From: Pseudolysobacter sp.
GTDB taxonomy: Bacteria > Pseudomonadota > Gammaproteobacteria > Xanthomonadales > Rhodanobacteraceae
NCBI GenBank assembly: GCA_025351985.1
Contig: JANXUW010000256.1
Location: 1-6,118, forward strand
Direction of reading: 5' to 3'
DNA: 6,118 nucleotides
In this document: positions 5,964-6,118 of the stretch, piece after piece
How the letters are laid out: each line of letters starts with the position of its first letter
Position numbering within the stretch: position 1 is the first letter of the stretch
Notes under the pieces: model-generated
Database searches by the model: none
What the model saw: the letters and a program-made list of their open reading frames with translations, nothing else
Told to the model about the DNA's origin: nothing
Translations under genes and position numbers: made by a program

Positions 5964-6118
5964 TCAAATTTCGTCGGCACGCAATGCCGTAAACAGATAC
6001 GCCTTGGCGCGACGCCAATCGCGATCCAGCGTTCGCGCCCCGACTTTTTGCAGCCGCGCGATCTGCTGCATCGACAAGCCGGCGAAAAAACGCAACTCCA
6101 CAAGTTCGACCAGCGCGG
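5964..6118 (-). CDS. ECF RNA polymerase sigma factor, C-terminal region 4 (truncated by window edge)
   Basis: The minus strand is open from the right edge to TGA at 5964-5966 and encodes the last 50 residues. They read ALVELVELRFFAGLS, then a helix-turn-helix ending ARTLDRDWRRAKAYLF and a short tail. This matches sigma-70 region 4.2 of ECF factors, most like the kinase-linked type (TIGR02999/ECF43 wording: VELRFFAGLS...RTVxRDWRxARAWL). Region 4 recognises the -35 element. The recognition part is somewhat divergent, with LQKVGARTL where LGVSPRTV is common. The gene converges on the kinase gene and ends 15 bp from it. In related loci sigma and kinase genes are typically neighbours, which supports a functional link. 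Region 2 and the promoter lie outside the window, so group assignment is tentative. Confidence 0.85.
   Translation of the reverse strand, partial: ALVELVELRFFAGLSMQQIARLQKVGARTLDRDWRRAKAYLFTALRADEI

Noticed and set aside
5941..5973. CGAAAT/ATTTCG inverted repeat spanning the convergent stop codons, considered as a bidirectional terminator
   Set aside because: The stem is 6 bp, AT-rich, with a 21-nt loop and no T-tract, too weak to call.

Overview
The window looks like chromosomal DNA of a Gram-negative, moderately GC-rich proteobacterium. It most resembles Xanthomonadales (Lysobacterales) and their relatives. That placement is inferred from three things: the plug-domain wording of a TonB-dependent receptor, a membrane Ser/Thr kinase with a TPR tail, and a linked ECF sigma factor of the kinase-associated type. 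There are no RNA genes, insertion sequences, CRISPR arrays or phage genes.

Layout, left to right. Positions 1-410 (minus) are the start of a TonB-dependent receptor that runs off the left edge. Its N-terminus is odd: there is no signal peptide, and its first codons lie in DNA of about 36-38% GC, whereas most of the window is near 60%. Positions 411-555 are an AT-rich intergenic stretch carrying three copies of the heptamer TTATCAA, two of them forming a hairpin or dyad. Positions 556-1464 (minus) encode an AraC-family regulator. Positions 1465-1811 are a 347-base divergent intergenic region with short inverted repeats and no convincing gene. Positions 1812-2786 (plus) encode an epoxide-hydrolase-like alpha/beta hydrolase. 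Its most likely start is GTG, which gives it a lipoprotein signal peptide. Positions 2811-2987 (plus) hold a possible 58-residue small ORF with a good Shine-Dalgarno sequence, ending 3 nt before the next gene. Positions 2991-5948 (plus) encode a 985-residue Ser/Thr protein kinase: N-terminal module, complete Hanks-type kinase, one membrane segment, and a TPR-rich C-terminal half predicted to lie in the periplasm. Positions 5964-6118 (minus) are the C-terminal end of an ECF sigma factor (region 4), which runs off the right edge and converges on the kinase with a 15-bp gap.

Two functional groups can be inferred. The left group (receptor, AraC regulator, exported hydrolase) could be an uptake or modification module under the AraC protein, but the sequence shows only proximity. 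The right group (TPR kinase and ECF sigma factor) matches the known theme of Ser/Thr kinases controlling ECF sigma factors by phosphorylation, as in the EcfP/PknT pair of ECF43. Here the two genes are tail-to-tail rather than in one operon. I saw no clearly new system. The best leads are the receptor's unusual N-terminus, the TTATCAA repeat cluster, the lipoprotein form of the hydrolase, and the small ORF in front of the kinase.
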